From assembly GCA_028753945.1 (NCBI GenBank), contig JAPNXP010000011.1, positions 248,001-312,000 on the forward strand: 64,000 nt of DNA. Direction: 5' to 3'. Source of the stretch: Hexactinellida sp. DTS-2022 (Eukaryota > Porifera > Hexactinellida). The notes under the pieces were generated by a model. It saw only the letters and a list, made by a program, of their open reading frames with translations, did not search any database and was not told the DNA's origin. Positions 61,789 through 64,000 of the stretch are shown here, one piece after another. The first letter of the stretch is position 1; the number at the start of each line of letters is the position of its first letter. The position numbers and the translations under genes were made by a program.

Positions 61789-63028
61789 TTGTCGAGATGT
61801 GAATTTTTCTTTTTAGATGTCGTGAATGCTTAAAATATTAAAAGTCAATAGCAAAATAGTACAATTCTTTATTTGAGAGTTAGGTTAGCAAGGTAGCAAA
61901 ATGCAAATTGTATTTTGCACAAATTTACTCGTAGCAAAATGGTAACTTTATAGTACAACCCCTTTCACGAGTGACAACATATCTTTTAAAACCACTTTCT
62001 AGCACATATAGTACTGTACTACAATGAGCGTTGAGTGAAAACCTGTCATTTTTAGAAACGCCGGGTAAATGACTGGTTATACTATATAAACTAAGTTTTA
62101 AGACTATTTTAAAATATGTTATCTCACCCACTTGCATGAATTTCTCCCCTCATGATAAATATCTAGATTTGCCTTGAGATAATTGTTGATATTATCCATA
62201 CATAGTATATGTCATACCTACTTGAAAAAATGGTTTCGAATTATGTGCTTATGGCTTATACCCAAGGTTTCTTACAATAATGAATGAGAGCCCTTTAATG
62301 CAATGTTTGCATTACCACATGACCTAGGCGCTACGTAATCATTAAATAAAGACAGGTTTATTATTCAAACAATCGTAACCGTTGAGAATAGACTGATAAA
62401 TATGAGATGATGATGACAAATCATTTTTACAACAATTGTATTGTAAAGTATAAAATACAAACATAAGTTTATAGGTCTATACATAGGTCAACACCTTTTC
62501 AATAGAAAAATCCAGCTTCGCAAGGGTGAATTTTTGATGCATAAAAGATTTCTTTAACCTAAAAATTACATTAGAAAAGGTTATGGCTTGACACTCTGAT
62601 AAAACTGGCCTTTAAATTACATGTCAACTCAGTTACATATATATATATATACTAGCTATATTAAGTAGGCAATTATAAGTCCATGGGTATTGTTTCAAAT
62701 TTCTGCGCATCTAAAAAGAATCAATGGAACCCTATTGATACATGATCCAATTTATTACATTATTAAAATATCCCAAAAGCCTTCACAAAACATATCTCAA
62801 CGATGTTACATTTATATATGTGTATACCTAAAAGCATACCAAAAACACATAAAATATGTATTTATAAGTAATAAAATACATACTATGAAATAATGTGGCT
62901 AAATATTTAATGAGTGTTCAACATGATCGACTGAAGAAGTACTGTTAACGATAAATAATGGATATACCATTTTGAAGACGTCATAAATACATCAAAATCT
63001 TTATACAACATGGAATTTCAATAGGTTC
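61789..63028. other. Intergenic region between PA2G4 and the SETD2-like gene
   Basis: Should contain the PA2G4 promoter and the SETD2 3' UTR. Apart from a GGCCAACACC-family MITE at about 62480-62605 and a short (TA)n run near 62639, nothing is recognised. Confidence 0.5.
62480..62605. mobile_element. Diverged MITE, GGCCAACACCTTTT family
   Basis: TAGGTCAACACCTTTTCAAT at the left; TAGAAAAGGTTATGGCTTGA at the right; interior CCAGCTTCGCAAGGGTGAAT. Confidence 0.6.
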
Positions 63029-64000
63029 TTACGCAGCCAAAATCCTTTTAAATTGTGGACCAAATTTTTTCATATACGAACGCAGGAATTCTGTGGCTTT
63101 AACACGAACTGAATCGTTGAACAAAAGTTCATTTTCAAACCCTTTACGATGAGTTTCTTTCTCTATGATTGCATAAGTCAATTTACGAGCTAAATATTTA
63201 AAATCGTCCGTAGCAGAAATACGACCGTATTTACAGTCTGGTTTCCTATATTCACCTAATAAACCAATGACATGTTTGGATACTTTCTGCTTAAAGTTTT
63301 CACGCAAAATTTCATTTTCAGTGAAACACCGTTCTTTCTCATCACAAGACTCATATGGTGAAATTGTGCCATCAGAATTCGGAGATATAGGATCAGTTCC
63401 AGGTACCAAAGGCCTGTGATTTCGTACAGTGGGTATAATAGGTGAGTAATTTTCGTTTGCAGTTGAATTTGTGGTCGTTCGAACAGGTGATTGATAGAAA
63501 GCCGTTTCTACAGGTCGCTCCCATCGAGTTTCACGAGTCACTGTATTGTAATAATATGATTTACCGCTTGGATCAGTTGTTTCTCGCCAATTTAGTGGTA
63601 ATTCAACCGGAGGGGGTGGGGGTGGGGGGTCAGTTTCTTTCAATGTTGTTGTTGTTGTTGTTGTGTTCTTTACAGACTGTATTTGTTGAGCAACCTGTTG
63701 ATACTGTTGTTGTTGTTGTTGTTGTTGTGATTGTTGTGATAATAATATAGATAGAGCAGGATTAGTCAGGAAAGAAAGAGGATTTTCTATGTGTGGTGGT
63801 TGTGTATTCAGTAGTGTAGCAGTAAGTGCATTTAGCTCTTTAAGAGGATTATGTACAACATTTTGTTGTTGTTTACTCATAGTTAGTGAGTTTATGAGTG
63901 AAGTTAGAATATTAGTGTTATCCATCACAGGTGATGTTAGTGGGGAGCTAAATGCATTAAAATTATTATTAGGTAGCATAGACTGTATTAGCACAGCTAA
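63029..64000 (-). CDS. SETD2: SETD2-like histone H3K36 methyltransferase, C-terminal part
   Basis: The frame is open to the right window edge, so the gene is truncated; the catalytic SET domain lies outside. About 323 codons are visible. After a Gln-rich stretch (run of Q near residue 90) and a Pro run comes a WW domain: LPLNWRETTDPSGKSYYYN followed by TRETRWERP. The C-terminal SRI domain then follows (FKQKVSKHVIGLLGEY, RISATDDFKYLARKLTYAI, VRVKATEFLRSYMKKFG), which binds the phosphorylated RNA polymerase II tail. WW followed by SRI is the order of SETD2 and distinguishes it from other H3K36 methyltransferases. No intron is present in this part. Confidence 0.92.
   Translation of the reverse strand, partial: LAVLIQSMLPNNNFNAFSSPLTSPVMDNTNILTSLINSLTMSKQQQNVVHNPLKELNALTATLLNTQPPHIENPLSFLTNPALSILLSQQSQQQQQQQQYQQVAQQIQSVKNTTTTTTTLKETDPPPPPPPVELPLNWRETTDPSGKSYYYNTVTRETRWERPVETAFYQSPVRTTTNSTANENYSPIIPTVRNHRPLVPGTDPISPNSDGTISPYESCDEKERCFTENEILRENFKQKVSKHVIGLLGEYRKPDCKYGRISATDDFKYLARKLTYAIIEKETHRKGFENELLFNDSVRVKATEFLRSYMKKFGPQFKRILAA

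Overview
The window is AT-rich nuclear DNA from an animal. It carries spliced genes with GT-AG introns, AATAAA signals after several stop codons, and many short inverted-repeat transposons. An Msx-class homeobox gene, a CCDC40 axonemal gene, an ER-phagy receptor of the RETREG/FAM134 family and the C-terminus of a SETD2-like methyltransferase point to a metazoan with motile cilia. Low intron number (2 in PA2G4, none in the GAD/CSAD-like gene or the 1340-residue zinc-finger gene) and high MITE load argue against a vertebrate. I could not place the phylum.

Layout. From 0 to 19 kb there is a same-strand array of at least five intronless paralogues encoding NHL-type (six-bladed) beta-propeller proteins. 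The first is cut by the left edge. A small 65-codon gene lies among them. Two of the copies sit in a direct tandem duplication (units about 9364-15432 and 15433-19017). The units differ by insertions, so they act as natural empty-site controls for the mobile elements. From 19 to 26 kb lies CCDC40 on the minus strand (11 exons, all phases consistent). It is head-to-head with gamma-glutamylcyclotransferase (GGCT), 226 bp apart. RETREG (two exons) is convergent with GGCT. Next comes a large intronless gene combining an SR domain with nine CxxC-type zinc fingers, then an intronless PLP-dependent decarboxylase of the GAD/CSAD group.

From 40.7 to 46.1 kb is Msx (three exons, 4.1-kb last intron full of MITEs). 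About 11 kb of gene-poor DNA follows. Then come an AIG1/GIMAP-type GTPase with a CaaX tail, PA2G4/EBP1 (three exons) and the 3' end of a SETD2-like gene running off the right edge.

The mobile fraction is dominated by small palindromic elements whose ends begin CAGT and resemble pogo/Tigger-type MITEs. There are at least three terminal-sequence families, plus a GGCCAACACCTTTT family. Other elements include hAT-like elements with perfect 8-bp target duplications, a long foldback element, and an unclassified element made of a GC-rich head, 140-bp tandem repeats and a CAAA-rich tail. The genes are largely unrelated housekeeping and developmental genes; the only co-functional cluster is the propeller array.
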